Below, in pieces: positions 53,762 through 63,357 of a stretch of DNA of 64,000 nt (its first letter is position 1; the number at the start of each line of letters is the position of its first letter). Made by a program: the position numbers and the translations under genes. The stretch is from Ilyomonas sp965219515 (GTDB lineage Bacteria; Bacteroidota; Bacteroidia; Chitinophagales; Chitinophagaceae), in contig OZ244776.1 in assembly GCA_965219515.1 (NCBI GenBank), positions 4,154,001 to 4,218,000 of the forward strand, written 5' to 3'. Below the pieces are notes generated by a model that had not been told where the DNA came from, did not search any database, and saw only the letters and a list, made by a program, of their open reading frames with translations.

Positions 53762-56047
53762 TTATTTATCCGTGGAAAACGAATATGGAAAATCTTTTGC
53801 CTCCGTTCCTTTTGTTTTGTTTGGCTTATCGCCCATTGTTACCGAAAAACTGCCGCCTTGCTGAATGTCTGATTGCGTGATATAATTATACGCGTAAGTC
53901 TTACCATTCAACATCGCACTTTGCACATACCGGCTGCTGTCGCTGTTGCCTTTCGCCGTAATGATAAACTTCTTTCCATTGTCTAACATAAGTGTGGCTT
54001 TTTTAAACAGCGGCGCACCCAATACATATTGGTCGGTTGCCGGGCAAACGGGATAAAATCCCAATGCCGAAAACACATACCAGGCAGAGGTTTGCCCGTT
54101 GTCTTCATCGCCGCAATAGCCATCGGGCGTGGCTTTGTAAAGCCGGTTCATGGCTTCACGCACCCAATACTGCGTTTTCCACGGCTCGCCGGCATAATTG
54201 TACAAATAAATCATGTGCTGTATCGGCTGGTTGCCATGCGCATACTGACCCATATCGGCAATCTGCATTTCGCGTATTTCATGTATTACACCGCCATAAT
54301 AACTATCGTCATAAACGGGAGCCATTTTAAATACGGAATCGAGCATGGAAACAAACATTTTCTTTCCGCCCATTAAATCAATTAAACCCTGCATATCATG
54401 AAACACCGACCATGAGTAATGCCAGCTATTGCCTTCGGTAAATGCGTCGCCCCACTTAAACGGATTGAACGGTGTTGCAAATGTGCCGTCTTCATTTTTG
54501 CCGCGCATCAGGTTGTGCGAGCTATCAAATAAGTTGCGGTAATTGAGGCAGCGCCTGGCATAAACGGCAAGCTCAGATTCAGGCTTGTGCAATGCCTTTC
54601 CCAACTGGTAAATGGTGAAATCGTCATACGCATATTCCAGCGTGCGGGCCGCGTTCTCGTTAATTTTTACGTTGTACGGCACATAACCCAGTTTGTTATA
54701 ATACGCCACGCCGGTTCTGCCGGTGCCTTCCGGTCCTTCGTTGTTGGCACCATGCACAAGCGCTTCATATAAAGTATTGATGTCGTAACCCCGCAAGCCT
54801 TTTACATAAGCATCCGATACCACGGAAGCCGAATTGTTTCCCACCATCACGTTGGCATAGCCGGGACTACTCCATTCGGGTAAAAAACCGCCTTCTTTGT
54901 AATCGTTTATCAAGCCTTCCTGCATCTCTTTATTGATGGCCGGATACATCAGATTCAGGAACGGATACAGTGCGCGGAATGTATCCCAGAAACCCGTTCC
55001 GCCAAACATATAGCCGGGCAATATTTTACCGTTGTAAGGGCTCCAGTGCACGGGCTGGCCATTCGCATCTATCTCATACAGTTTGTTGGGGAAAATAACC
55101 ATGCGATACAAACAGGAATAAAACGTTTTTAGTTGCGCGGTGCTGCCGCCTTCAACCGCTATTTTACCCAGCACATTGTTCCATGATGCTTTGGCTTTGG
55201 CTTTTACCGTTTCAAAATCGTCATTGCCAATTTCTTTTATATTCTGCTCTGCCTGTTCGGCGCTGATAAAAGATGAAGCCACTTTCATGTTTACCTGCTC
55301 GCCTTTTGTCTTAATGCGAAAGCCAACGAGCGCACCTGCATGATTTGCCTGCAACTCCGTTTTATCCATTTCGGCAACGCTGTCGTGCCACGCATAGTTT
55401 ACCGTAAACGGATGATCGAATACCATTACGAAGTAATTTTTAAAATTGGTGTATTTGCCTGCGGCATATTTTACCGAATACCCGATAATCTTGTTTTCCG
55501 AAGGAATGATTTTGATATAAGAACCTTTGTCTAAAGCATCTGCAATTACAAAAGCGCTGTCGGTTTTGGGAAACGTAAACCGAAAACAAGCCGCACGTTC
55601 CGTGGGCGCAATTTCGGTGGTAATATCGTGGTCGGCAAGGTAAACGCTGTAATAATACGGCGTTGCCGTTTCTGCTTTGTGCGAAAACCAGCTTGCCCTT
55701 TTTTCCTGCTGAAACACGGCTTTGCCGGTAACCGGCATGATGGCGAACTTGCCATAGTCGTTCATCCACGGCGATGGCTGATGCGTTTGCTTAAAGCCGT
55801 TTATTTTATCAGCATCATAGGTATATTGCCAGCCGCTGCCCATTTTGCCGGTTTGCGGCGTCCACAAATTCATGCCCCATGGAACGCAGATGGCAGGGTA
55901 TTCGTTGCCGTTGGAAAGCGATGGCTTGGAATCGGTTCCCATTAAGGTGTTCACATAATCAACCGGGCTGTATGTTTCGCTTGTAATCTGTGCGTGGATG
56001 GATGATATACATACAATCATCATCATTAACATCATTGATTTTTTCAT
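53762..56047 (-). CDS. GH92 alpha-mannosidase
   Basis: A 761-residue secreted enzyme with signal peptide (ends VCISSIHAQ). GH92 blocks: VDYVNTLMGTDSKPSLSNGN, GFKQTHQPSPWMNDYG, FTEGNSWHYSWSVFHDMQGL (general-acid region) and YCGDEDNGQTSAWYVFSALGFYPV. The last block has the DNGQTSAWY form of canonical GH92 enzymes and differs from the other three in the window. It is last in a minus-strand group with the GH42-like and GH43 genes. Confidence 0.9.
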   Translation of the reverse strand: MKKSMMLMMMIVCISSIHAQITSETYSPVDYVNTLMGTDSKPSLSNGNEYPAICVPWGMNLWTPQTGKMGSGWQYTYDADKINGFKQTHQPSPWMNDYGKFAIMPVTGKAVFQQEKRASWFSHKAETATPYYYSVYLADHDITTEIAPTERAACFRFTFPKTDSAFVIADALDKGSYIKIIPSENKIIGYSVKYAAGKYTNFKNYFVMVFDHPFTVNYAWHDSVAEMDKTELQANHAGALVGFRIKTKGEQVNMKVASSFISAEQAEQNIKEIGNDDFETVKAKAKASWNNVLGKIAVEGGSTAQLKTFYSCLYRMVIFPNKLYEIDANGQPVHWSPYNGKILPGYMFGGTGFWDTFRALYPFLNLMYPAINKEMQEGLINDYKEGGFLPEWSSPGYANVMVGNNSASVVSDAYVKGLRGYDINTLYEALVHGANNEGPEGTGRTGVAYYNKLGYVPYNVKINENAARTLEYAYDDFTIYQLGKALHKPESELAVYARRCLNYRNLFDSSHNLMRGKNEDGTFATPFNPFKWGDAFTEGNSWHYSWSVFHDMQGLIDLMGGKKMFVSMLDSVFKMAPVYDDSYYGGVIHEIREMQIADMGQYAHGNQPIQHMIYLYNYAGEPWKTQYWVREAMNRLYKATPDGYCGDEDNGQTSAWYVFSALGFYPVCPATDQYVLGAPLFKKATLMLDNGKKFIITAKGNSDSSRYVQSAMLNGKTYAYNYITQSDIQQGGSFSVTMGDKPNKTKGTEAKDFPYSFSTDK

Positions 56048-56151
56048 CAGGCTATTTGTAAATTTTAAATGTAGAACTTATCAGAACAAAGATGAATAAA
56101 ATGAGAGTATGCGCAATCATTCCCTATCATCATGGCGTTCAAAAAAACGTA

Positions 56152-58311
56152 TCACCAGTTAATTTGTACCTGCCTGCCTTCTGCCGCATTCGCAAAGGTA
56201 AGCAGACAGGTATGAGATGCTTCATCCCAATCAAATGATGTATCGGAAAGAATGCTGTTGTCCATCTTTTTCATAACAACCAATTTGGGTTTTGCCGGCA
56301 ACAATATACGCATTGCATTGTTGGTGCCGTCCGGACTTTTTGTAACGAATGAATAACCGTTTTTGATTCTCTTTTCTTCATATACTCTCGACGCTGCACA
56401 CAATACCTGCGGCTTTTGTTTATCGCCGGCTTTGCTTACATCAAATAAAAAAGCCTGCTGCCCCGGCTGCACTGTTTTTTGGGTTAGTACAGGCAACTTA
56501 GGATTAAACATATCTATCACCTGCCTGCGAATTACGAGCGGCGAATCGCTGACGCTTTCGTCCATCACCGAAGCTATGATGTAGGGTCCTCGCTCTACAT
56601 AAAAATAATTTTTCGTGGCGAGTTTATCGTGGTCCGCTGCTTCATAGGTTGTTTTTATCAGCGATGTAAAAGCGGTGTCAGCATTGGGCTTCAGCACTAT
56701 TTCTTTCGGGTCTTCTCTTACAATATATACCGTTCCTTTGCCATAACGATATAGCATTTTATTGTCAGAAAATACAATGTTCATCTGTTCAAACAAATGT
56801 TGCGAAGGAGCGGCGTATGTCATGCCGTTTGTGTTCCACCATTCTTTTACTTTTTGAAAAGGATCGTTATCTCTGCCATAATAAATGAGCGTGCCGCCGC
56901 CTTTCACCCAGTCTGCCAGCTGGTTATTTACTTTGGCAGACTGCGGCTTCATGTTGGAGTAACTCATTACCAAAATTTTTGTATTGCGCAAAGCTGAAGC
57001 GTTTTCCAAATTTTCCATGTGCACGATACCGGCAGGAATACCGCGTTTTATCATGGGCAATATCATTCCGTAAAAATCCGATAGCTGCGGATCTTCATAA
57101 CCCTCATGCGTCGGGAAGCGCTGAAACATCATCGAATTGCCTGCCAGAATGCCAATGCCTTTGCTGCCGTTGATTTCATCAGACGATGCCGGCATCGTAT
57201 TCAACGCGTTTACCATCACCTGCATCTGCGTGGCATAAGCCGGGGAAATCGGTTGCTTTTCATCGGTTCCTTCTACCTTGAATTTGCCTTTATAAATTCG
57301 GTTTGGCCAAGGCATCACTTCGTAATGCGACACGGTTGGATATAGCAACTCAGCTGTAAACGTAGCTTCGTAATTGCGTTTGTAATCATCCCAGGTGCGC
57401 GTTCTGTCTTCAATCGGGTCGGTTAAAAAATACATCGTTCTGTTGGTTGGCGCCGTCATCGAAAGCATGGAGCCATATTCTAAAAACGCATTTTCAAACA
57501 CGCGTTCTTTTTCAATGCCGTTGTAATACAGCGGCTCGCGCGAAGTGCCCGTCCACACCTGCGCAATGTAGCCGTCCATGCCCGGAAGCGCGGCCAGACT
57601 GGCTTCGGGACTTACGATTGACCAGGAAGAATAGTTGAGCAACGAATGTGTGGGCACAAAACATTGTATGGTTCTGCCCTTGCTTTGCCCGTATTCTTTG
57701 GCATATAAAAAAATTTCTTTCAGCGCTTTAAAATACAGATGATATTTGAGCTTGGAAGATAAATACGTGGCTTCCGGCGATTCGTGCTGCGGCATCCAGG
57801 CAAAGCCATAATAGGTTTGCCATTCGCGCTTAAAGGCTTCGCTGTAGCCCGATTTTGCCCAGAACTCCGGCTCTTCCAGATAAATGGTATTGATGCCGGC
57901 ATCAATTACTTTTTTTATCAGTTCTTTAAAGTAAGCAATGTAAGTATCAGTCGGCACGGTATAAGGCACATTGCGCCCGTGCCCGATGCTGTCGCCATTG
58001 CGGTTCATCTGTCCTTCATCCAGGTGAGATTTGCCATCCCATTCTCCCGAAAAATAATCCTGGTAATTGCCCCACGCAACGCCGGTCATAAACTGCACAT
58101 TGTAGCCATGCTGCTTCCACCCTGCCACGCGCTGATGAAAGGTGCTGTCGTACCCATACACAATGGCAACATCGGAACGCACATCGTAATCGGCATTCCA
58201 TGGCGCGGCTATTTGAAAAGCCGTTTTATCGGGTAGCGTACCTGTGTTTTGCTGTGCAAAGCTGCCGGATTGTACCAGCCAGAAAAGAAGAAAAAACAAG
58301 ATGTATTTCAT
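56152..58311 (-). CDS. Secreted GH42-like protein of unassigned family
   Basis: A 719-residue protein with signal peptide (ends SGSFAQQ). Residues ~40-330 read as a TIM barrel: WKQHGYNVQFMTGVAWGNYQ, AGINTIYLEEPEFWAKSGY (candidate acid-base in YLEEPE) and GYIAQVWTGTSREPLYYNG. Residues ~370-480 resemble the glutamine-amidotransferase-like trimerisation domain of GH42 (GIGILAGNSMMFQRFP, then ILVMSYSNMKPQSAKVNNQL). The C-terminal third is beta-rich. The overall plan is like GH42 beta-galactosidases, but the barrel motifs are not those of GH42 as I know them. It lies between GH43 and GH92 genes. Confidence 0.55.
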   Translation of the reverse strand: MKYILFFLLFWLVQSGSFAQQNTGTLPDKTAFQIAAPWNADYDVRSDVAIVYGYDSTFHQRVAGWKQHGYNVQFMTGVAWGNYQDYFSGEWDGKSHLDEGQMNRNGDSIGHGRNVPYTVPTDTYIAYFKELIKKVIDAGINTIYLEEPEFWAKSGYSEAFKREWQTYYGFAWMPQHESPEATYLSSKLKYHLYFKALKEIFLYAKEYGQSKGRTIQCFVPTHSLLNYSSWSIVSPEASLAALPGMDGYIAQVWTGTSREPLYYNGIEKERVFENAFLEYGSMLSMTAPTNRTMYFLTDPIEDRTRTWDDYKRNYEATFTAELLYPTVSHYEVMPWPNRIYKGKFKVEGTDEKQPISPAYATQMQVMVNALNTMPASSDEINGSKGIGILAGNSMMFQRFPTHEGYEDPQLSDFYGMILPMIKRGIPAGIVHMENLENASALRNTKILVMSYSNMKPQSAKVNNQLADWVKGGGTLIYYGRDNDPFQKVKEWWNTNGMTYAAPSQHLFEQMNIVFSDNKMLYRYGKGTVYIVREDPKEIVLKPNADTAFTSLIKTTYEAADHDKLATKNYFYVERGPYIIASVMDESVSDSPLVIRRQVIDMFNPKLPVLTQKTVQPGQQAFLFDVSKAGDKQKPQVLCAASRVYEEKRIKNGYSFVTKSPDGTNNAMRILLPAKPKLVVMKKMDNSILSDTSFDWDEASHTCLLTFANAAEGRQVQINW

Positions 58312-58545
58312 AGTTAGTATCGTTGTTGATAAAAAAGATCGCGTTATAAAAACAGAATGATTCTACCGGCAGTTTTTGTAACCGGAACTGAAGGAAGCTA
58401 CGCCGTGCAAGATTAAGCCAACGCAATTTTACGTTAATAAATAAATCCTGTTGTGTTGTATCAATAATTGAAAAGCAAAACGGCAAATAAAAATTTTCAC
58501 CTCTCACATCTCTCACTTTTCATGTTTGCATGGCATTCCGTTTCC

Positions 58546-59574
58546 TTACTTAAATACGGGTCCTTTATGTATAGTAAAGCTCGGCTGCTGATTCAGCATG
58601 TATGGCCAGTTATCAATCCATTCTATCTTATCCAGCAGCATCATTCTCTTTTCGCCTTTTTGTTTATCAAACGCATGATACAGTATCCAGGTATCGCCGT
58701 TGTCATCGGTAAAAATATCGCCGTTGTGTCCTGGGCCAACAAAGCCTGAATCGCCGTCATTACCCTGCAGCAACAATGTTCCGCCATCATCCAGCAACGG
58801 CTTGCCTTCTTTGTCTAAATACGGTCCCTTAAAAGATGCGGCCCTGCCAACCTTCACGCGGTACGTGCTTTTCACGCCTTCGCAGCAGGTGCCGGTTGAG
58901 CCGAAATAATAGTAATAATTTCCTTTTTTATAAATATATGAGCCTTCGTATTGATTACCGGCTATGCGAAACGTATCGCCCGCAATTTTTGTTCCGTCAT
59001 CGGTTAGCGGCACGCCGTAAATGCCATGAAAGCTGCCCCATACAAGATAGAGTTTGTTGCCGTCAACTACCAGAAACGGGTCTATCGAATTGTCAACGCC
59101 GAGTTCTTTGCTTAGAAATACTTTGCCTTTGTCGGTAAACGGTCCTGCGGGTTTGCTGCTTTCGGCAAAGCCAACGCCGGGGTTGGGATCGCCCCAGGTA
59201 GAGAATGAGTAATAGAGATAATACCTGCCCTTGTAATACGTAGCATCCGGTGCCCAGATGCCGCCTTTTTCTTTCCAGTCCGGCTTTTTTGGCAACGCAT
59301 CACCCACATAGGTCCATTGCATTAAATTTTTTGATTGTAAAACCGGTATGAAGTGCAGACTATCCGCCAGGCTATCTTTTTTCCAGTTGGCTTGCGTGGC
59401 ATAAGCATAGAAATATCCGTCCGGCGCTTTTACCAGATTCGGATCGGGAAAATCGTGGGCGAAAACAGGATTCTGATAAACGTTTCCTGTTGTTTTGGTT
59501 TGTGCAAATGCCCGTTGGGAAGCCACCGGAATAAGCATAAAAAAAAGCAAAACAAGCTGTAAGATTCTTTTCAT
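58546..59574 (-). CDS. GH43 family enzyme (arabinanase/arabinofuranosidase-like)
   Basis: A secreted protein of 342 residues; the chosen start gives MKRILQLVLLFFMLIPVASQ. The five-bladed propeller catalytic triad is seen as DFPDPNLV (general base Asp), NSIDPFLVV (pKa-modulating Asp) and QYEGSYIYK (acid Glu). GGIWAPDATYYKGRYYLYYS is the classic GH43 block. The DGDSGFVGPGHNGDIFTDDNGD segment is like that of endo-arabinanases. It is first in a minus-strand group with the GH42-like and GH92 genes. Confidence 0.88.
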   Translation of the reverse strand: MKRILQLVLLFFMLIPVASQRAFAQTKTTGNVYQNPVFAHDFPDPNLVKAPDGYFYAYATQANWKKDSLADSLHFIPVLQSKNLMQWTYVGDALPKKPDWKEKGGIWAPDATYYKGRYYLYYSFSTWGDPNPGVGFAESSKPAGPFTDKGKVFLSKELGVDNSIDPFLVVDGNKLYLVWGSFHGIYGVPLTDDGTKIAGDTFRIAGNQYEGSYIYKKGNYYYYFGSTGTCCEGVKSTYRVKVGRAASFKGPYLDKEGKPLLDDGGTLLLQGNDGDSGFVGPGHNGDIFTDDNGDTWILYHAFDKQKGEKRMMLLDKIEWIDNWPYMLNQQPSFTIHKGPVFK

Positions 59575-59583
59575 AAGATGGAA

Positions 59584-59603
59584 ATTGTAAAATGCTTTAC
59601 AAT
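59584..59603 (-). promoter_or_regulatory. Palindrome in front of the GH43 gene
   Basis: ATTGTAAA, ATGC, TTTACAAT: a perfect 8-bp inverted repeat with a 4-base centre, nine bases upstream of the GH43 start. It may be an operator of a regulator different from the GntR protein, or part of the leader. It occurs once in this window as far as I can see. Confidence 0.45.
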
Positions 59604-59687
59604 GGTAAGCCGATTCTCTGAATGAACGTTTTACTATCGGTAAACGGTTTATATTCCTGTGTAATTTTTTGCATTGGATATTGCACA

Positions 59688-59720
59688 TTTGCCCGGCTTT
59701 AACTGTTAAAAATACTTTTG
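59688..59720 (+). promoter_or_regulatory. Promoter of the FG-GAP gene (TTTG / TACTTTTG)
   Basis: TTTG at 59688-59691 and TACTTTTG at 59713-59720 are separated by 21 bases, which fits the Bacteroidota -33/-7 promoter (TTTG, ~19-21, TAnnTTTG). Start of transcription would be about 59727, upstream of both candidate start codons. Confidence 0.62.
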
Positions 59721-59799
59721 ATTTTTAATGGTTGTTGGTTACCAAAAATAAATGAACTACACTTGCGTTCGCCGTTTGAAACTTCACTTTACAATTCCT

Positions 59800-62700
59800 A
59801 TGCAACGATATTATTCTACATTCATATTTGTAATCCTGTTTCTTTTCATTACCTCTTTTAATGTCTTTGCCCAGCAAAGCAACACCTTATTTCATCTTCT
59901 TCCGCCTTCACAAACCAGTGTTACCTTTAACAATCAGCTTACCGAAAGCGATTCGCTGAACATCTTAAACCAGGCGAATATTTACAATGGCGGCGGCGTG
60001 GGCATCGGCGATTTTAACGGTGATGGATTGATGGATATTTATTTTGCCGGCAACATGGTTTCCAATAAACTGTATCTTAATAAAGGCGCGATGAAGTTTG
60101 AAGATGTAACAAATGCTGCAAACGTAAGTGGCGATGGCAGATGGTGCACCGGCGTATCGGTAGCTGATATTAATGCCGATGGATTGCCGGATATTTATGT
60201 ATCGTGTTCGTTTCGCAAAGATAAAAACCTGCGCACCAATTTGTTATACATAAATCAGGGCGTAAACAAAGATGGTATTCCCACCTTTACCGAATCGGCT
60301 GCGGCATACGGATTGGCAGATACCGGCTTTAGCACGCAGGCTTATTTTTTTGATTATGATAAAGACGGCGATTTAGATATGTACCAGGTAACAAATGAAT
60401 TGTACGACCCGAAAACGCCCATCAAATTTCGCCCTAAAGTAAGCAACGGCACCGCGAAAAACACGGATCGCCTGTATCGGAACAATGGCGATGGCACATT
60501 TACCAATGTATCGAAACAGGCGGGCATTACCATGGAAGGCTGGGGGCACGCCGCCTGCATTACCGACATTAACCAGGATGGCTGGCCCGACATTTATGTA
60601 GCCAACGATTTCGTATCAAACGATCTTTGTTTTATCAACAACCACGACGGCACATTCTCCGATCATTTACAGGAGTATTTTAAACATACGGGATGGAACG
60701 CGATGGGCACCGACGCCGTGGACATCAACAACGACGGGCTTACCGATTTCATCTCACTGGAAATGCTGCCTGAAGACAACCTGCGGAAAAAACGGATGCT
60801 AAGCGGTAACGAATATTACAATTATACCAACAGCGCAAAGTATGGCTACGAGCATCAATATGTGCGCAATGTATTGCAGCTAAACAGTGGCATGACGCCC
60901 GAAGGCCACCCGGTATTTGACGACATCGGCTACATGGCAGGCGTATATCAAACCGACTGGAGCTGGTGCCCGCTGGTGGCAGATTTTGATAATGACGGAC
61001 TGCGCGATATGATTATCTCCAACGGATTGCCGCGCGACGTTACCGACCTTGATTACGTTGATTACGGCAATGGACTGGGCGGCGCAAACACAACGGCTAC
61101 CACCTACAAATTATCTATGACGGATGCGCTGCCGGTTGTGAAACTGCCCAACTATTCATTTAAAAATGTGAACGGACTAACATTCACCAATACATCGGCG
61201 GAATGGGGTTTGAATCAGCCGTCTTTTTCCAATGGTTCCGCGTATGCTGATCTGGATAATGACGGCGATCTGGATGTAGTGATTAATAATATTAACGACA
61301 CGGCTTTTGTTTACGAGAATACATTGAACGATAAAATAAAAGAGCCGCATTATCTTACCGTAAACATAAAAGGCGGCGATAAAAACACGGCCGGCTTCGG
61401 TGCGCGCCTTACCGCTTATTTTGACAAAGGAAAGCAGTTGTATTACGAACATCAGCCTTGCCGCGGCTATCTTTCCACCGACGACGAAAGAGCGCATTTT
61501 GGTTTGGGCAATGCTTCGCAGATTGATTCGTTGCTGGTGCTGTGGCCCGATGGCAAACAGCAAATGCTGACCAACATTAAAGCCGGCCGGCAGATAACCG
61601 TTTCTTATGCCGGTGCAGGCAATGCGCAGCCTGTAAAGCCATCTTTGGATTCTGCCGTTTTCATCAATGCGAATCGTAAATATGGCATTCGTTTTAAACC
61701 GAAAGAAAGAGATTTTGTTGATTATGATATTCAGCCTTCCCTGCCGCATAAGCTAAGCCAGTATGGACCCGGCATTGCCGTGGGAGATATTGACGGCAAC
61801 GGCTTTGATGATTTTTACATCGGCGGTTCATCGGGCAACCGCGGTGTATTTTTCATGCAGAATGCAAGCGGAAAATTTGTGTTGGATTCGTCGCGCTTTG
61901 CGCAGAAAGATGATGACTTGTACGAAGATATGGGCGCATTGCTTTTTGATGCGGACGGCGATAAGGATTTAGACTTATATCTCGTAAGCGGCAGCTACGA
62001 AATTCCGCCGAATAATGAAATCAGCAACGACCGTTTGTTTATCAATAACGGCAAAGGAAAATTTACCAAAACCGGCGGTGCGTTACCCTTAGATTCTACC
62101 AATGGCTCCTGTGTTCGCGCTGCCGATTTTGACGGCGACGGCGATCTTGATTTGTTTGTCGGCGGTCGTGTTATGTCTGGTGCATATCCGGCTGCACCAC
62201 GTAGTTTTTTGTATCAGAACGATGGCGGAAAGTTTATTGATGTTACGGAGAAATATTGCCCGCAGTTAGAAAATATCGGGATGATAACCGATGCTTTATT
62301 TTCAGATTTCGATGGCGACGGCAGGGCCGATCTGGTGCTGTGTGGCGAATGGATGCCGGTTACATTTTTAAAGAATACGGGCAATGCGTTTGTTGCGGTA
62401 AAAACAGGTATTGAAAACCATACCGGCTGGTGGAATAGTCTGGCAGCGGGCGATTTTGACAACGACGGAGACATGGATTATATCGCCGGGAACCTTGGCT
62501 TAAATACCAACTACTGCAGCTCGCCAAAAGAACCGCTGACTTTGTATGCCAAAGACTTCGACAATAACGGCTTGCTGGACCCGATGGTGTTTTGCTATAT
62601 GAAAGCGCCGGACGGCTCGCGCAAATTGTACCCGATGACAACCAAAGACGACCTGGCAAACCAAATGATTTCTACCCGTAAAAAATATCCGACTTATAAA

Positions 62701-63357
62701 GCGTATGGCGCCGCTTCGCTGGATGATATGTGGAGCGCAAAAGACAAAGAAGGCGCAACGGTTTTGCTGGCAACCGACATGGCAACCTGTTATATTGAAA
62801 ACAAAGACAACGGCAATTTCGCCATTCACGCGTTGCCACCGCAGGCGCAGGAAGCGCCGGTGTATGGCATACAATGCCAGGACATAAACGGGGATGGCAA
62901 CCTGGATGTGCTGATGGTAGGAAACGATTACAGCATGGAACCGTATAGCGGCAGGCACGATGCATTTATGGGCTTATATCTGCAGGGCGACGGCAAAGGC
63001 AATTTTACTCCCGTTACAATGCAACAGAGCGGCTTTTTTGTGCCGGGCGATGCCAAAGCATTGGCCACCATTCATACGGCAAAAGGCGAAGACATTACAC
63101 TTGCCACGCAAAACCAGGATAGCCTGATGGCGTACCGGAAAAGTTCTTCCTTCAACCGGAATATTATAAAATGGATTCCATTGCGCAGCGACGATTTCAG
63201 CGCCGATATCACCTATAAAAACGGCTATAAAAAGCACAAAGAGTTTTATTATGGCTCAACCTTTTTATCGCAGTCATCACGTAGCCTGCCGGTAGAAAAA
63301 AACGCCGTAAAAATTACAATCACTACCTTTAAAGGAACAAAAAGAGATGCGCTATGA
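59800..63357 (+). CDS. FG-GAP/VCBS repeat protein with ASPIC/UnbV domain (CRTAC1-like)
   Basis: A secreted protein of about 1185 residues. The ATG at 59800 gives a normal signal peptide (MQRYYSTFIFVILFLFITSF, ends NVFAQ); an in-frame ATG at 59752 would add 16 residues. Repeats are DFNGDGLMDIYF, DINADGLPDIYV, DYDKDGDLDMYQ, DINQDGWPDIYV, DINNDGLTDFIS, DFDNDGLRDMII, DLDNDGDLDVVI and others; ASPIC/UnbV reads YRGYLSTD-like as PCRGYLSTDDERAHFGLGN. It lacks the lipoprotein cysteine of the 39 kb homologue. Its stop overlaps the next start (ATGA). Confidence 0.88.
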   Translation: MQRYYSTFIFVILFLFITSFNVFAQQSNTLFHLLPPSQTSVTFNNQLTESDSLNILNQANIYNGGGVGIGDFNGDGLMDIYFAGNMVSNKLYLNKGAMKFEDVTNAANVSGDGRWCTGVSVADINADGLPDIYVSCSFRKDKNLRTNLLYINQGVNKDGIPTFTESAAAYGLADTGFSTQAYFFDYDKDGDLDMYQVTNELYDPKTPIKFRPKVSNGTAKNTDRLYRNNGDGTFTNVSKQAGITMEGWGHAACITDINQDGWPDIYVANDFVSNDLCFINNHDGTFSDHLQEYFKHTGWNAMGTDAVDINNDGLTDFISLEMLPEDNLRKKRMLSGNEYYNYTNSAKYGYEHQYVRNVLQLNSGMTPEGHPVFDDIGYMAGVYQTDWSWCPLVADFDNDGLRDMIISNGLPRDVTDLDYVDYGNGLGGANTTATTYKLSMTDALPVVKLPNYSFKNVNGLTFTNTSAEWGLNQPSFSNGSAYADLDNDGDLDVVINNINDTAFVYENTLNDKIKEPHYLTVNIKGGDKNTAGFGARLTAYFDKGKQLYYEHQPCRGYLSTDDERAHFGLGNASQIDSLLVLWPDGKQQMLTNIKAGRQITVSYAGAGNAQPVKPSLDSAVFINANRKYGIRFKPKERDFVDYDIQPSLPHKLSQYGPGIAVGDIDGNGFDDFYIGGSSGNRGVFFMQNASGKFVLDSSRFAQKDDDLYEDMGALLFDADGDKDLDLYLVSGSYEIPPNNEISNDRLFINNGKGKFTKTGGALPLDSTNGSCVRAADFDGDGDLDLFVGGRVMSGAYPAAPRSFLYQNDGGKFIDVTEKYCPQLENIGMITDALFSDFDGDGRADLVLCGEWMPVTFLKNTGNAFVAVKTGIENHTGWWNSLAAGDFDNDGDMDYIAGNLGLNTNYCSSPKEPLTLYAKDFDNNGLLDPMVFCYMKAPDGSRKLYPMTTKDDLANQMISTRKKYPTYKAYGAASLDDMWSAKDKEGATVLLATDMATCYIENKDNGNFAIHALPPQAQEAPVYGIQCQDINGDGNLDVLMVGNDYSMEPYSGRHDAFMGLYLQGDGKGNFTPVTMQQSGFFVPGDAKALATIHTAKGEDITLATQNQDSLMAYRKSSSFNRNIIKWIPLRSDDFSADITYKNGYKKHKEFYYGSTFLSQSSRSLPVEKNAVKITITTFKGTKRDAL

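Noticed and set aside
56780..56800. TGTTCAAACA in the GH42-like gene as an operator
   Set aside because: Coding sequence far from any start and without the outer AT pairs.
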